DNA of 64,000 nt from assembly GCA_016716675.1 (NCBI GenBank), contig JADJVG010000033.1, forward strand, positions 1 through 64,000, in the 5' to 3' direction. A program made the translations under genes and the position numbers. Origin of the DNA: Hyphomicrobium sp. (GTDB lineage Bacteria; Pseudomonadota; Alphaproteobacteria; Rhizobiales; Hyphomicrobiaceae). The notes beneath the pieces are model-generated. The model worked only from the letters and a program-made list of their open reading frames with translations. It was not told where the DNA came from and searched no databases. Shown piece by piece: positions 43,217 through 53,020 of the stretch. Each line of letters starts with the position of its first letter. The first letter of the stretch is position 1.

Positions 43217-45685
43217 ATGCAGTTTTCAACGCCGCTGCCCATTGATGCCGTGCTCGACCAGTGCCGGTCCGTGCTGGCGGCGGGCGGCATTGGCGTGCTT
43301 GTGGCACCTCCCGGAGCCGGCAAGACAACGCGGGTGCCGCTGGCGCTGCTCGATGTGCCGTTTGCCCAGAACGGCAAGATATTGGTGCTGGAGCCGAGGC
43401 GACTGGCGGCGCGTGCCGCGGCCGAGCGCATGGCGCAAACCCTCGGCGAAGGGCTGGGCCAGACGATTGGATTGCGCGCCCGGCTATCGTCCAAGACGGG
43501 TCCGAAGGTGCGCGTCGAAGTCGTCACCGAAGGTGTGTTCACGCGCATGATCCTCGACGATCCGGAATTGTCGAATGTGAGTGCTGTGCTGTTCGACGAA
43601 TTTCACGAGCGCTCGCTTGATGCTGATCTTGGCTTGGCGCTGGCGCTCGAAGCACGCGACGGCCTGAGGCCCGATCTGCGCCTGCTGGTCATGTCGGCGA
43701 CGCTCGATGGGGCGCGGGTTGCGGCGTTGCTCGGTGATGCGCCGGTTATCGAGAGCCAAGGCCGCGCCTATCCGGTTGAGGCGCGCTATCTCGGCCGCTC
43801 GCCGGCGCGCATCGAAGACGATGTGACGGATGCGATTGTGCGCGCCTTGAAACAAGAAACCGGATCGGTGCTGGCGTTTCTGCCCGGTCAAGGCGAAATC
43901 ACGCGCGTTGTTGAACGCCTCAGCGCGCGTATCACCGATACAACAATCGATATCGCGCCGCTCTATGGCGCGCTTGGACCGCAGGCGCAGGATCTGGCGA
44001 TCCAACCGGCGCGCGGAGGCAAACGCAAGGTCGTGCTCGCGACGTCGATTGCAGAAACGTCGATCACGATCGAAGGCGTGCGCGTGATCATCGACAGCGG
44101 CTTGCAGCGCGTGCCGCGTTTCGAGCCGGATATCGGGGTGACGCGGCTTGAGACGGTGCGCGTGTCACGAGCCGCCGCCGATCAGCGTATGGGCCGCGCT
44201 GGGCGGACCGAGCCGGGCGTTTGCTATCGGCTGTGGAGCGAACCGGAGACGCAGGGCCTGGTGCCGTTTGCGGAGCCTGAAATCAAATCGGCGGACTTGT
44301 CTGGCCTGGTGTTGGATTGCGCCGAGTGGGGCACGACCGATCCGGCGACGTTGTCGTGGCTGGACCCGCCGTCGCCGGGCGTTGTTAAAGCGGCGCAGGA
44401 GGAGTTGCGCACGATTGGGGCGCTCGATGATGAAGGGCGCATCACGGCGGACGGCAAACGGTTGCGCGCGCTGCCGCTGCCGCCGCGCCTCGCGCGCATG
44501 CTGTTGTCGGCGGCGGCGTTGGGTGAGGCACATCACGCAGCGGAGATTGCGGCAGTTTTGGTCGAGCGGGGTATCGGCGGCAACGATCCTGATCTGACGA
44601 CGCGGCTCGAAAATTTCAGGCGTGACCGGTCGCGGCGGGCCGATGATTTGCGGCGCTTGGCGCGCGGCTGGGCCGAACGCGCGGCGGACGGCATCAAAGC
44701 GCCGCGCGGCGCTCCGCAATCGACAGCGGCAGTGCTGGCGTTGGCTTACCCGGATCGCATAGCCAAAGCGCGCGGCGGCGCCGGCCAGTTCCTGCTCGCC
44801 AATGGCCGTGCCGGACAGCTCGATGTGATCAGTCCGTTGGCGCGGGCGCCGAATCTGGTGGTCGCGGAATTGCAAGGGCGCGCGGCGGCGACGCGCATCC
44901 TGCTGGCTGCAGCGGTTAGCGAAGAGGACGTGATCGCCATCGCGGGAAGCCGGATTGCGATGCGCGACGATGTTCAATTCGACGCGACGGCAATGGCAGT
45001 GCGAGCGCGCCGCGTGCGCCGCCTCGATGCAATCGTTCTCTCGAGCGAGCAGCGCGCGGTTTCGGCGAGCGACGACGTTGCGGCAGCATTGGCCGACGGA
45101 TTAGCCGCGATCGGTATCGGCAAGTTGCCGTGGTCGAAAGCACAACTGCAATTGCGCCAGCGCGTCGCGTTTCTGCGGGCTGCCGGTTCCGCCGATTGGC
45201 CGGATCTTTCCGACACGGCGCTGGCCGCCAGCGTTCAAACATGGCTGCAACCGTTTCTGGCCGGAAAAACGCGCTTGGCTGACATTGGTGCCGATGATCT
45301 CGGCCAGGCGCTCGATGTGCTGTTGCCATGGTCCTTGCGGCAGCGGCTGGACGCGGAAGCGCCGACGCACTTCGATGCGCCAACGGGCAATCGCTTCGCA
45401 CTCGATTATGAAGGGGCGGGCGCACCGGCATTGCACATTCGTGTGCAGGAGTTGTTTGGACTGAAGCTGCATCCAACGATTGCCAATGGCCGCTTGCCGT
45501 TGACGCTGTATCTGTTGTCGCCGGCGCATCGGCCTATTCAGATCACGCGCGATCTACCGGGGTTCTGGTCGGGATCTTGGGCGGCGGTTCGCGCCGATAT
45601 GCGCGGCCAATATCCCAAGCACGTCTGGCCGGATGATCCTGCGAACGCCGCGCCGACGGCACGCGCCAAGCCGCGCGGAACGTAA
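43217..45685 (+). CDS. hrpB: ATP-dependent helicase HrpB
   Basis: DEAH-box helicase of the HrpB family, 822 residues from the ATG at 43217 (preceded by a gccagga ribosome site; the open frame starts further upstream). Walker A VAPPGAGKTTRVPLAL, DExH box FDEFHERSLDADLGLAL, motif III MSATLDG, FLPGQGEITRVVE, the motif V/VI region TSIAETSITIEGVRVIIDSG and AAADQRMGRAGR, and the HrpB C-terminal domain ending in KLHPTIANGRLPLTLYLLSPAHRPIQITRDLPGFW. The cellular role of HrpB is poorly defined. It diverges from the uronate epimerase gene. Confidence 0.95.
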   Translation: MQFSTPLPIDAVLDQCRSVLAAGGIGVLVAPPGAGKTTRVPLALLDVPFAQNGKILVLEPRRLAARAAAERMAQTLGEGLGQTIGLRARLSSKTGPKVRVEVVTEGVFTRMILDDPELSNVSAVLFDEFHERSLDADLGLALALEARDGLRPDLRLLVMSATLDGARVAALLGDAPVIESQGRAYPVEARYLGRSPARIEDDVTDAIVRALKQETGSVLAFLPGQGEITRVVERLSARITDTTIDIAPLYGALGPQAQDLAIQPARGGKRKVVLATSIAETSITIEGVRVIIDSGLQRVPRFEPDIGVTRLETVRVSRAAADQRMGRAGRTEPGVCYRLWSEPETQGLVPFAEPEIKSADLSGLVLDCAEWGTTDPATLSWLDPPSPGVVKAAQEELRTIGALDDEGRITADGKRLRALPLPPRLARMLLSAAALGEAHHAAEIAAVLVERGIGGNDPDLTTRLENFRRDRSRRADDLRRLARGWAERAADGIKAPRGAPQSTAAVLALAYPDRIAKARGGAGQFLLANGRAGQLDVISPLARAPNLVVAELQGRAAATRILLAAAVSEEDVIAIAGSRIAMRDDVQFDATAMAVRARRVRRLDAIVLSSEQRAVSASDDVAAALADGLAAIGIGKLPWSKAQLQLRQRVAFLRAAGSADWPDLSDTALAASVQTWLQPFLAGKTRLADIGADDLGQALDVLLPWSLRQRLDAEAPTHFDAPTGNRFALDYEGAGAPALHIRVQELFGLKLHPTIANGRLPLTLYLLSPAHRPIQITRDLPGFWSGSWAAVRADMRGQYPKHVWPDDPANAAPTARAKPRGT

Positions 45686-45807
45686 ATCCCCGCTGTTAAC
45701 GCTGCTGCTCACCATCCTCAGATGCAGCGGCGCAAAGTTATCCCCGCTGCCTGGGGCGGCCGTATCGTGCGCGAAGCGAGGGAGGCTCGCAGAGGATACC
45801 TGACGCA

Positions 45808-47161
45808 ATGATCGATACGCCCAACTTGAATTTGCCCTATCTGCTTGCCGCTCAATCCCAAAAGCACGTCACGCATAACGAGGCGCTGAGGGCGCTCGAC
45901 AGCCTCGTGCAGTTGAGCGTGCTAGATCGCGACCTCGCCGCGCCGCCGTCTGCGCCGGCGGAAGGCGATCGCTACATCGTAGCGGCGGGAGCGAGCGGCG
46001 CGTGGGCGGGGAAGACCGCGAAGATTGCGGCGTATCAGGATGCCGCGTGGCTATTTTATACGCCGAAGGAAGGCTGGGTCGCGTGGGTTGCGGACGAAAA
46101 CGCTCTCGTTGTTTTTGATGGCGTTGGCTGGGCATTGGCGGCGAGTGGTGGCGGCGGCGGTGGTGCGTCGGACCACGGTTTGCTTGTCGGCCTCTCCGAT
46201 GACGATCATCCGCAGTATCACACCGATGCGCGCGGCGACGCACGCTATACGCGGCTTGCGCCCGCGACGCTCGGTGGTGAATGCGACGGCCGACACAACC
46301 AACCGGCTGACGGTCGGTAGCGCGGCGTCGCTGTTCAATCATACCGGAACCGGCGGGCACCAGATCAAGGTCAACAAGGCGGCTGCCGGCGATACGGCGA
46401 GCTTCCTGTTTCAAACCGGCTTTTCTGGCCGCGCAGAAATCGGCACGACGGGCGACGACGACTTTCATTTCAAAGTCAGCGCCAATGGGTCGGTGTGGAA
46501 GCAAGCCATCGTTGTCGATCGCAGCACGGGCGCGGTGTCGCTGCCAAATACCCCGCGAACGATGACGCAGAAAATATATACGGCGTCGGCGACGTGGACC
46601 AAGCCGGCAGGTCTGACGAAGATTCAAGTCTGGGGCATCGGTGCCGGTGGCAGTACGCCGGATTCGACGGCGGCGACGGGTGAAGCGAACCCGTGTTCGG
46701 GCGGCGGATCGGGAACCTATGGCATCAAGGAAATTCTGGCTTCGTCACTGGGGGCAACAGAAAGCGTGACGGTTGGTGTCGCGGTTGCGGCGTCGGCGGG
46801 TGAAGCGTCGTCATTCGGCGCGCACATGACGCTGCCGGGTGGAGCCGCCGGAAACCTCATGGGTTCGGGCACGGTGCAGACATCCGTATCAACAGGGTTG
46901 GCGGGTGCGGCATCAGGGGCGGACTGGAGTGTCACCGGCTCACGCGGTGCGCGCGGCTTTCGCTGGAGCGGCACAATGGCCCAAGGCGGCAACGGCACAC
47001 CGTCCGCTTTCGGCAGCGGTGGCAGCGGCAATATCAACTCCAGCGCGATTGATGCCAATGCTTACGGCGCGGGCGGCGGCGGCGCCTGTTCGGTGAATAC
47101 CGTCACGCGAGCGGGCGCAGTGGGCGGCAACGGAATCATGTTTGTTTTGGAGATTTACTAA
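45808..47161 (+). pseudogene. DUF2793 / phage tail-like protein, apparent +1 frameshift
   Basis: The start (MIDTPNLNLPYLLAAQSQKHVTHNEALRALD) is the DUF2793 signature of alphaproteobacterial prophage and tail-associated proteins, followed by a glycine linker and the collar-like SDDDHPQYHTDARGDARYTRLAPATLG. This frame then runs into a stop at 46318-46320, while the natural continuation (VNATADTTNRLTVGSAASLF and onward) lies in the next frame to 47161. One extra g near 46276 explains the shift. The last third (TYTASATWTKPAGLTKIQVWGIGAGG-like start, then glycine-rich loops) resembles tail-fibre tips with beta-rich trimeric folds. Either a decaying tail gene or a sequence error. Confidence 0.75.
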
Positions 47162-47601
47162 TGCCAGTCGCGTTGATTTCCTGAAGGGCAGGTGCAGCAG
47201 GTCTTTGCATCGCGTCGCCAGTGGACGGCAAGTACCATCCTGACTTTGTTGCGCGCGTGATCGACATACCCGACGACGTCACGTCCGGCTTCTGGCAGAC
47301 GGCGACGGGCTGGAGCCGACATGCTCCCTGTTGCGCCGCCGGCTGATGATTTTGCAGCAGCCGTACAGGTTCACATTGATAGCGCAGCGCGAAGCAAAGG
47401 TTATGGCGACGGCTTTGCGCTTTCGACGTATGTCAATTCGACGTTGCCGCAATGGGCGTCAGAGGCAACCGCGTTTGTCGCTTGGCGCGATGCGGTGTGG
47501 ATCTACGCCTACGCCGAACTGGCCAAAGTCCAGGGGGGCAACGGGCAAAGCCGGCGATAGGCGAATTGCTCGCGGAACTACCGGCGATCGATTGGCCGTG
47601 A
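47161..47601 (+). pseudogene. Remnant of a small phage tail-associated gene with several frameshifts
   Basis: Starts with an ATG overlapping the previous stop (MPVALIS, then stop). Further pieces in shifting frames read DGKYHPDFVARVIDIPDDV (from 47218, frame of the ATG), then VAPPADDFAAAVQVHIDSAARSKGYGDGFALSTYVNSTLPQWASEATAFVAWRDAVWIYAYAELAKVQGG (frame of 47321), then AIGELLAELPAIDWP ending at the TGA at 47599. Together they make the outline of one phage protein of roughly 140 residues found after tail fibres. At least three frame changes are needed, so the gene is broken as written. Confidence 0.65.
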
Positions 47602-47959
47602 GGTGGCGCTGCGACTATCAACGGGTGCGGGACTGTCGCCTGGTCGGTCCCGCATTGTCTATGGTGGCGCGCAGTAGGCGGCGGGCCAGGAGCACGACCA
47701 AGGTTTGAGCTCGGGTCTGCCGGAGAGAGGCTCCGGCCCGACGGCCAAATGCGGGGATTACGGACTGTTAGGCGCGTTTCATCGCCAAGGCTACGCGCGA
47801 CCGGACCGGTCGATATGAATTGCGCCGCCAAGGTTAACACCATCTCAACGGTTTCCTGCGCATTTTCGGTTCCGTGGCACTGGTGCGCTTGGATTGGCGG
47901 CTTGGCGCGTGCGGCCACCTGACGTTCCGGTCCATGCCCGCCGTGTGATGTGCGTTGCG
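47602..47959 (+). other. Intergenic region with a terminator-like hairpin
   Basis: No gene recognised. At 47626-47654 there is an inverted repeat tgcgggac / gtcccgca with a 13-nt loop followed by ttgtct, a plausible end of the tail-like transcription unit. The rest, up to the rmlB start, carries no recognisable motif. Confidence 0.5.
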
Positions 47960-49030
47960 ATGAAAATTGTAGTCACGGGCGGGGCTGGATTCATCGGCTC
48001 GGCCGTTTGCCGGATGCTGGTCAACGACCTCGGCGTCGAGGTGGTCAACATCGATTGCCTGACCTACGCGAGCAACTTGAATTCGCTCGAGCCGATTGCG
48101 GCGAACCGCAACTATTCCTTCTATCAGATCAACGTCTGCGACCGCCAAGCGGTCAGCGATATTCTGCGCCTGGAGCGGCCCGACGCGATCATGCATCTGG
48201 CCGCTGAAAGCCATGTCGATCGTTCGATCAGCGGGCCGGCGGCGTTCATTGAAACCAATATCACCGGCACGTATGCAATGCTGGAAGCCGCACGCGGCTA
48301 TTGGTCGGAATTGCCGGCACGCCAGAAGGACGCCTTCCGCTTTCTGCACATCTCGACGGATGAAGTGTTCGGCGCCCTCGGCGACGATGGGCTGTTTTCC
48401 GAGACGACGCCGTATGATCCCTCATCGCCCTATTCCGCGAGCAAGGCCGCATCCGACCATCTCGTGATGGCTTGGCACCGGACGTATGGCCTGCCGGTGG
48501 TGCTGTCGAACTGCTCCAACAATTACGGGCCGTATCACTTCCCCGAGAAGCTGATCCCGTTGATGATCACCAACGCCCTGCTGGGCCGCGACTTGCCGGT
48601 CTATGGCATGGGGATTAACGTGCGTGACTGGCTGTATGTCGATGATCATGCACGCGCGCTCTACGCCGTCGTCACCAAGGGCATTCCAGGCGAGCGCTAT
48701 GTCGTCGGCGGCCGCAACGAGAAGAGCAATCTCGAAGTCGTGCACGGCATTTGCGAACTGCTCGATGCGGCCGCGCCGCGTGATGACGGACAATCGCATA
48801 CGTCCGCGATCACCTTCGTCGAGGATCGCCCAGGACACGATTACCGGTACGCGATCGACCCGGCGAAAATTGAGCGCGAACTTGGCTGGAAGGCCGAAGA
48901 AACGTTTGCGACCGGCTTGAAGAAAACGGTCGATTGGTATCTGAAGAACGAAATGTGGTGGCTGCCGCTGCGGTTGAAGACCTACTCGGGCGAGCGCCTG
49001 GGGTTGATCAAGAAGAGCGCTGCGGCGTAA
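47960..49030 (+). CDS. rfbB: dTDP-glucose 4,6-dehydratase
   Basis: Second enzyme of dTDP-L-rhamnose synthesis. From the ATG at 47960 it is 356 residues: NAD-binding MKIVVTGGAGFIGSAV, NIDCLTYASNLNSL, HLAAESHVDRSISGP, the catalytic STDEVFG region and YSASKAASDHLVMAW, then NCSNNYGPYHFPEKLIPLMI, all specific to RmlB. Followed by rmlD at 15 nt and rmlA, in one operon. An rmlC epimerase gene, normally part of the set, is not in this window. Confidence 0.96.
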   Translation: MKIVVTGGAGFIGSAVCRMLVNDLGVEVVNIDCLTYASNLNSLEPIAANRNYSFYQINVCDRQAVSDILRLERPDAIMHLAAESHVDRSISGPAAFIETNITGTYAMLEAARGYWSELPARQKDAFRFLHISTDEVFGALGDDGLFSETTPYDPSSPYSASKAASDHLVMAWHRTYGLPVVLSNCSNNYGPYHFPEKLIPLMITNALLGRDLPVYGMGINVRDWLYVDDHARALYAVVTKGIPGERYVVGGRNEKSNLEVVHGICELLDAAAPRDDGQSHTSAITFVEDRPGHDYRYAIDPAKIERELGWKAEETFATGLKKTVDWYLKNEMWWLPLRLKTYSGERLGLIKKSAAA

Positions 49031-49045
49031 GGCGAGGCAACGCAC

Positions 49046-49957
49046 ATGAGCGGCCAACCGATTGCCGTTATCGGCGCGTCGGGCCAAGTGGCCCGCGCCC
49101 TCCAGCGTGCAGGCGCGGAACGCGCCGCCAATCTTGTCGTTGCTGGACGCCCCGTCATCGATCTTACGCGCAACGCCAGCGTCGCCGCATTTCTCGACGG
49201 CATTGAGCCGTCCATTGTAATCAACGCCGCCGCCTATACCGCCGTCGACAAGGCGGAGACCGAGGAAGCGGAAGCCTTCCGGATCAATCGCGACGGACCG
49301 CATTACCTGGCGAAATGGTGCGCTGCTCACGCCGTGCCGCTGCTACATATCTCAACCGATTACGTCTTCGATGGCTGCAGCCGGACGCCCTACAGCGAGC
49401 GCGACGCCTGTCATCCGTTGAGCGCCTATGGCCGGAGCAAGGCCGCCGGCGAAGATGCGGTGCGCGACGCGCTAAGCGAGCACATCATTGTGCGCACGGC
49501 TTGGGTGTACAGCGCCGATGGCAATAATTTTCTGAAAACCATGCTGCGCCTTGGCGCCGAGCGCGATGTGATCCGCGTGGTTGCCGATCAGTATGGCACG
49601 CCGACCTCGGCCGACGATATTGCGTCAGCACTCATCGATATTGCCGGTCGTGTTTTGGCCAACCGGGCAAGCGCGCCGTGGGGCACGTATCATCTGGTTG
49701 CGGACGGTCATACGACGTGGCACGGATTTGCGCGCGAAATCTTCGCGGCGGCTGAGGTTGAGGGGTACAACACCCCGCGTGTGGACGCCATACCAACCGC
49801 CGACTATCCGACGCCGGCACGGCGGCCGCAGTTCGGCGTTCTCGATACGACCGAAATTCGCAGGGCGTTCGGCATTGCGCTGCCGCCTTGGCAAGAAGGT
49901 GTTGCCGCGTGCGTGCGGCGCCTGACACATCACGTGCAATGCGCACACCAGGGGTAG
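49046..49957 (+). CDS. rfbD: dTDP-4-dehydrorhamnose reductase
   Basis: Last step of dTDP-L-rhamnose synthesis, reducing dTDP-4-keto-L-rhamnose with NAD(P)H. 303 residues with the IAVIGASGQVARAL nucleotide fold, INAAAYTAVDKAETEEAEAFRIN, HISTDYVFDG, the catalytic YGRSKAAGED, and VRTAWVYSADGNNFLKTML. Needs RmlC upstream in the pathway, which must be encoded elsewhere. It precedes rmlA by 8 nt. Confidence 0.95.
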   Translation: MSGQPIAVIGASGQVARALQRAGAERAANLVVAGRPVIDLTRNASVAAFLDGIEPSIVINAAAYTAVDKAETEEAEAFRINRDGPHYLAKWCAAHAVPLLHISTDYVFDGCSRTPYSERDACHPLSAYGRSKAAGEDAVRDALSEHIIVRTAWVYSADGNNFLKTMLRLGAERDVIRVVADQYGTPTSADDIASALIDIAGRVLANRASAPWGTYHLVADGHTTWHGFAREIFAAAEVEGYNTPRVDAIPTADYPTPARRPQFGVLDTTEIRRAFGIALPPWQEGVAACVRRLTHHVQCAHQG

Positions 49958-49965
49958 CGGACATC

Positions 49966-50838
49966 ATGAAGGCGATTATTCTGGCCGGCGGCAGCGGCAC
50001 GCGGCTCTATCCTATGACACTGACGGTGTCGAAGCAGATCCTGCCGGTCTACGATAAGCCGCTCATCTACTATCCGCTGTCGGTGCTGATGCTGGGTGGC
50101 GTGCGCGATATTCTGATCATTTCAACGCCGCGCGATTTGCCGGGCTTCGCCAATCTTCTAGGCGACGGCCGCCAGTGGGGACTCAATCTGAGTTATGCCG
50201 AGCAGCCGCGTCCTGACGGCTTGGCGCAGGCCTTCATTATCGGCGAGCGCTTTATCGGCAAAGATCCGTGCGCCATGGTGCTCGGCGATAACATCTTCTA
50301 TGGGCATGGCCTGTCCGACATCGTGAAGGACGCCTTTGCACCCCGGGCTGGGGCGACGGTGTTTGCCCATCAGGTGGCCGATCCCGAGCGCTACGGCGTG
50401 GTGGCCTTCGACACCGGGGGGCGTGCGACATCTATCGAAGAGAAGCCCGACAAACCCAAATCCAACTGGGCGGTGCTGGGGCTCTATGTTTACGATAATG
50501 ACGTCGTGCAAATTGCCAAGGATTTGAAGCCGTCGGCCCGCGGAGAGCTCGAGATTACCGCGGTTAACGAGGCCTACCTGAAGCGCGGAGACCTCAACGT
50601 TACGCGCATGGGCCGGGGCTTTGCGTGGTTTGATACGGGCACCCCCGATAGCCTTCTGGAAGCCGCTAACTACGTTGCGACGATCGAGAAGCGCCAGGGC
50701 TTGAAAATCGCTAGCCCGGAGGAAATTGCACTGCGTCAGGGCTTTATAACCCCGGCAAATCTGGAGCGGCTGATCAATGAACGCTATGCAAAGAACGAAT
50801 ATGGCCGCTATTTGAAGAGTGTACTTGCGGAGTTCTAG
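49966..50838 (+). CDS. rfbA: Glucose-1-phosphate thymidylyltransferase
   Basis: First step of dTDP-rhamnose synthesis: dTTP plus glucose 1-phosphate gives dTDP-glucose. The ATG at 49966 gives 290 residues beginning MKAIILAGGSGTRLYPMTLTVSKQILPVYDKPLIYYPLSVLMLGG; also EQPRPDGLAQAFIIGE, MVLGDNIFYGHGL, EKPDKPKSNWAVLGLYVYD and GRGFAWFDTGTPDSLLEA. It matches RmlA of the allosterically inhibited class in length. Last gene of rmlB-rmlD-rmlA. Confidence 0.96.
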   Translation: MKAIILAGGSGTRLYPMTLTVSKQILPVYDKPLIYYPLSVLMLGGVRDILIISTPRDLPGFANLLGDGRQWGLNLSYAEQPRPDGLAQAFIIGERFIGKDPCAMVLGDNIFYGHGLSDIVKDAFAPRAGATVFAHQVADPERYGVVAFDTGGRATSIEEKPDKPKSNWAVLGLYVYDNDVVQIAKDLKPSARGELEITAVNEAYLKRGDLNVTRMGRGFAWFDTGTPDSLLEAANYVATIEKRQGLKIASPEEIALRQGFITPANLERLINERYAKNEYGRYLKSVLAEF

Positions 50839-50929
50839 CGCGGTAGTATACGCGAATTCAGAGACATAGTCGCCAGTCGGTGAGCCGCGCACCTGAGCGA
50901 CACGACATAAGCGGACTTTGGAGACAACC

Positions 50930-51604
50930 TTGGCCGGGCCATCACGCGTTCTCATCGTCGACGATCACCCTCTCTTTCTGGAGGCCCTGCAGCGCGCCAT
51001 CGCCACAGCGTTTCCGGGGGCGACGACGGTTGAAGCGACCTCGATCGAAGCCGCCAAAGCCGAATTGCAAAAGCGCGGCTCGTTCGACATCGTGCTGCTC
51101 GATCTGGCTTTGCCTGGGACGCGCGGTTTCGATGGCCTATTAGAGCTGCGCACTCTGACGCCAAAAACGCCGATCGTCGTCGTCTCCGCGCTGGAAGATC
51201 CGCGGATCATTCACGATGTCATGGGCTATGGCGCGGCGGGCTTCATTTCCAAATCCGCCAGCCGCGACGACATCGGCCAGTCGCTCAAAGAGGTTATGGA
51301 AGGCGCGCTGACGCTGCCCAAAGGTTATCGCGCTCCAGATGCGCCATCGGCGCCAGGCACGCGCCAAGATTTCGTGACGCGGCTGCAAACGTTGACGCCG
51401 AAGCAGCTCTCCGTTTTGAAGATGCTGCGCCAAGGCCTTCTGAACAAGCAGATCGCCCACGAACTTCAGATCGAAGAGACGACCGTCAAAGCTCACGTCT
51501 CCGAGATTCTGCGCAAGCTCAACGTCGCCTCGCGCACGCAGGCGGTCATCGAAGCGCAGAAGATTGATTTCGACAGCATCCTCGATACGCACGGCAAGAG
51601 TTAG
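50930..51604 (+). CDS. NarL/LuxR-family response regulator
   Basis: 224 residues from a TTG at 50930, chosen because ggaga lies 5-9 nt upstream and the protein then reads MAGPSRVLIVDDHPLFLEAL; a TTG 12 nt earlier is possible. Receiver domain with acidic pocket VDDH, phospho-acceptor Asp58 in VLLDLALPG, threonine/serine in VVVSALED and lysine in FISKSAS. C-terminal LuxR-type helix-turn-helix: LTPKQLSVLKMLRQGLLNKQIAHELQIEETTVKAHVSEILRKL. It converges with the FIST and hybrid-kinase genes and is their likely output partner. Confidence 0.9.
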   Translation: MAGPSRVLIVDDHPLFLEALQRAIATAFPGATTVEATSIEAAKAELQKRGSFDIVLLDLALPGTRGFDGLLELRTLTPKTPIVVVSALEDPRIIHDVMGYGAAGFISKSASRDDIGQSLKEVMEGALTLPKGYRAPDAPSAPGTRQDFVTRLQTLTPKQLSVLKMLRQGLLNKQIAHELQIEETTVKAHVSEILRKLNVASRTQAVIEAQKIDFDSILDTHGKS

Positions 51605-51652
51605 GCCGCGCGCCTGATGCCGGTGAGGACAGCAGAAGCGGTGCTTACGCAC

Positions 51653-53020
51653 TCATGCGTGCGCCAGAAGATGCTGGATCAGCGAGCGCAACTCCGCCGG
51701 TTTCACGGGCTTGTAGAGCAATTCACATCCGGCACGCGCGGCATTCGTTGCAGTTTCTTCACGCCGGTCGGCTGTGATCACAATCGCCGGTAGGCTGGGA
51801 TTCATGAGCTGGCGAATGCGCGCAATTGCGTCGAGCCCGGTGACGCCGTTGTCGAGCTGATAATCAGCCAGGATCAGCGCCGGTTTGAAATCGCTTTCGC
51901 CAAGAACCTCGCTGATGTCGTCGAGATCGCGGGCGAGGCGAACGTCGGCACCCCAGCGGGCAAGCAGCGTCTGCATCGCGTCGAGTACCACGAGATCGTT
52001 ATCGATGACGATCAACGGCTGACCGGCGAGGCTTGCTGTCGTTACCGGCCACGCAGGCTTGGTCTCGACGGCGCTCGGCGCGGCGCTGCTGGGTGCAAGA
52101 ATTGAGAAACACGAGCCCCGCCCGACGCGCGAGTGCAGGCGCACCGGATGTTCGAGCGCTTCCGACATGCGCCTGACAATCGACAGGCCGAGGCCGAAGC
52201 CGGTGGCGCCAGCGCGATCGTAGGCTGTGCCGCGCTGGAATTCTTCGAATATGCGCTCACGCTCAGCCGCAGCAATGCCGGGACCGGTGTCCCAAACTTC
52301 GATTGAGACTTTGTCGCCGCGCATCCGCGCCGCCAGCAGAACGCCGCCGCGTTCGGTATAGCGCGTGGCGTTGGCGACGAGGTTTTGCAGCATCCGCCGC
52401 AGCATCAACGGATCGGTGTAGATGGCGAGCTTGGTCGGGCGCCACCGCAGCATTAGGCCTTTCTTGCGGGCGATGGGCTCGCTCGACACCGCAAGGCGCT
52501 CAAAGACGTCGTCAAGCGCCACCGGCTGGAGCTTCGGCACGAACGCGCCAGCTTCGAGTTTCGACAGATCGAGGATCGAGCCGAGCAAGTCCTCGATGGT
52601 GGTGAGCGCCGACGCGATATTGGCGGCCAAGCGGATCGCATCGGGCGTGACTTGGACGTCGGCCAATTCCGACAGCGTCAGCCGGGCGGCGTGCAGCGGC
52701 TGCAGCAGATCGTGACCGACAGCCGTGAAGAAGCGGGTTTTGACGCGGTTGGCGCGTTCGCTTTCGTCGCGCGCGTGGCTGAGGTCAGCGTTGGCGTGTT
52801 CGAGCTTGGCAAGCGCTGTGTGCAATTCTTCGGTGCGATGACGGATCTTGGCTTCAAGGCCGATGGCCGTCTGAAACAGAGAGAAGGCATTGGCCTGCTG
52901 ATCCATCGAGCGTTCGACGCGCTGCATGAGCGCGTGATTGATCTTGGTGAGCTTGCGCATCTCATGGCTGACCGGATCGTCGCCGTTGGGCGGATTTGCG
53001 CCGGGCGGTACGTAGTTCAT
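51653..53020 (-). CDS. Hybrid sensor histidine kinase with C-terminal receiver
   Basis: 455 residues without membrane segments. An N-terminal coiled coil (about 20-90) leads to a HisKA domain with the phospho-histidine in FFTAVGHDLLQPLHAARL, a HATPase domain (NLVANATRY N-box, VWDTGPGIAAAERERIFEEF, GFGLGLSIVRRM) and a receiver whose phospho-acceptor Asp is in LILADYQLDNGVTGLDA. The architecture equals NahK/ErcS'-like kinases. The ATG overlaps the FIST gene's stop by 4 nt, as in NosP-NahK pairs where the FIST protein binds heme and nitric oxide and controls the kinase. Confidence 0.9.
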   Translation of the reverse strand: MNYVPPGANPPNGDDPVSHEMRKLTKINHALMQRVERSMDQQANAFSLFQTAIGLEAKIRHRTEELHTALAKLEHANADLSHARDESERANRVKTRFFTAVGHDLLQPLHAARLTLSELADVQVTPDAIRLAANIASALTTIEDLLGSILDLSKLEAGAFVPKLQPVALDDVFERLAVSSEPIARKKGLMLRWRPTKLAIYTDPLMLRRMLQNLVANATRYTERGGVLLAARMRGDKVSIEVWDTGPGIAAAERERIFEEFQRGTAYDRAGATGFGLGLSIVRRMSEALEHPVRLHSRVGRGSCFSILAPSSAAPSAVETKPAWPVTTASLAGQPLIVIDNDLVVLDAMQTLLARWGADVRLARDLDDISEVLGESDFKPALILADYQLDNGVTGLDAIARIRQLMNPSLPAIVITADRREETATNAARAGCELLYKPVKPAELRSLIQHLLAHA

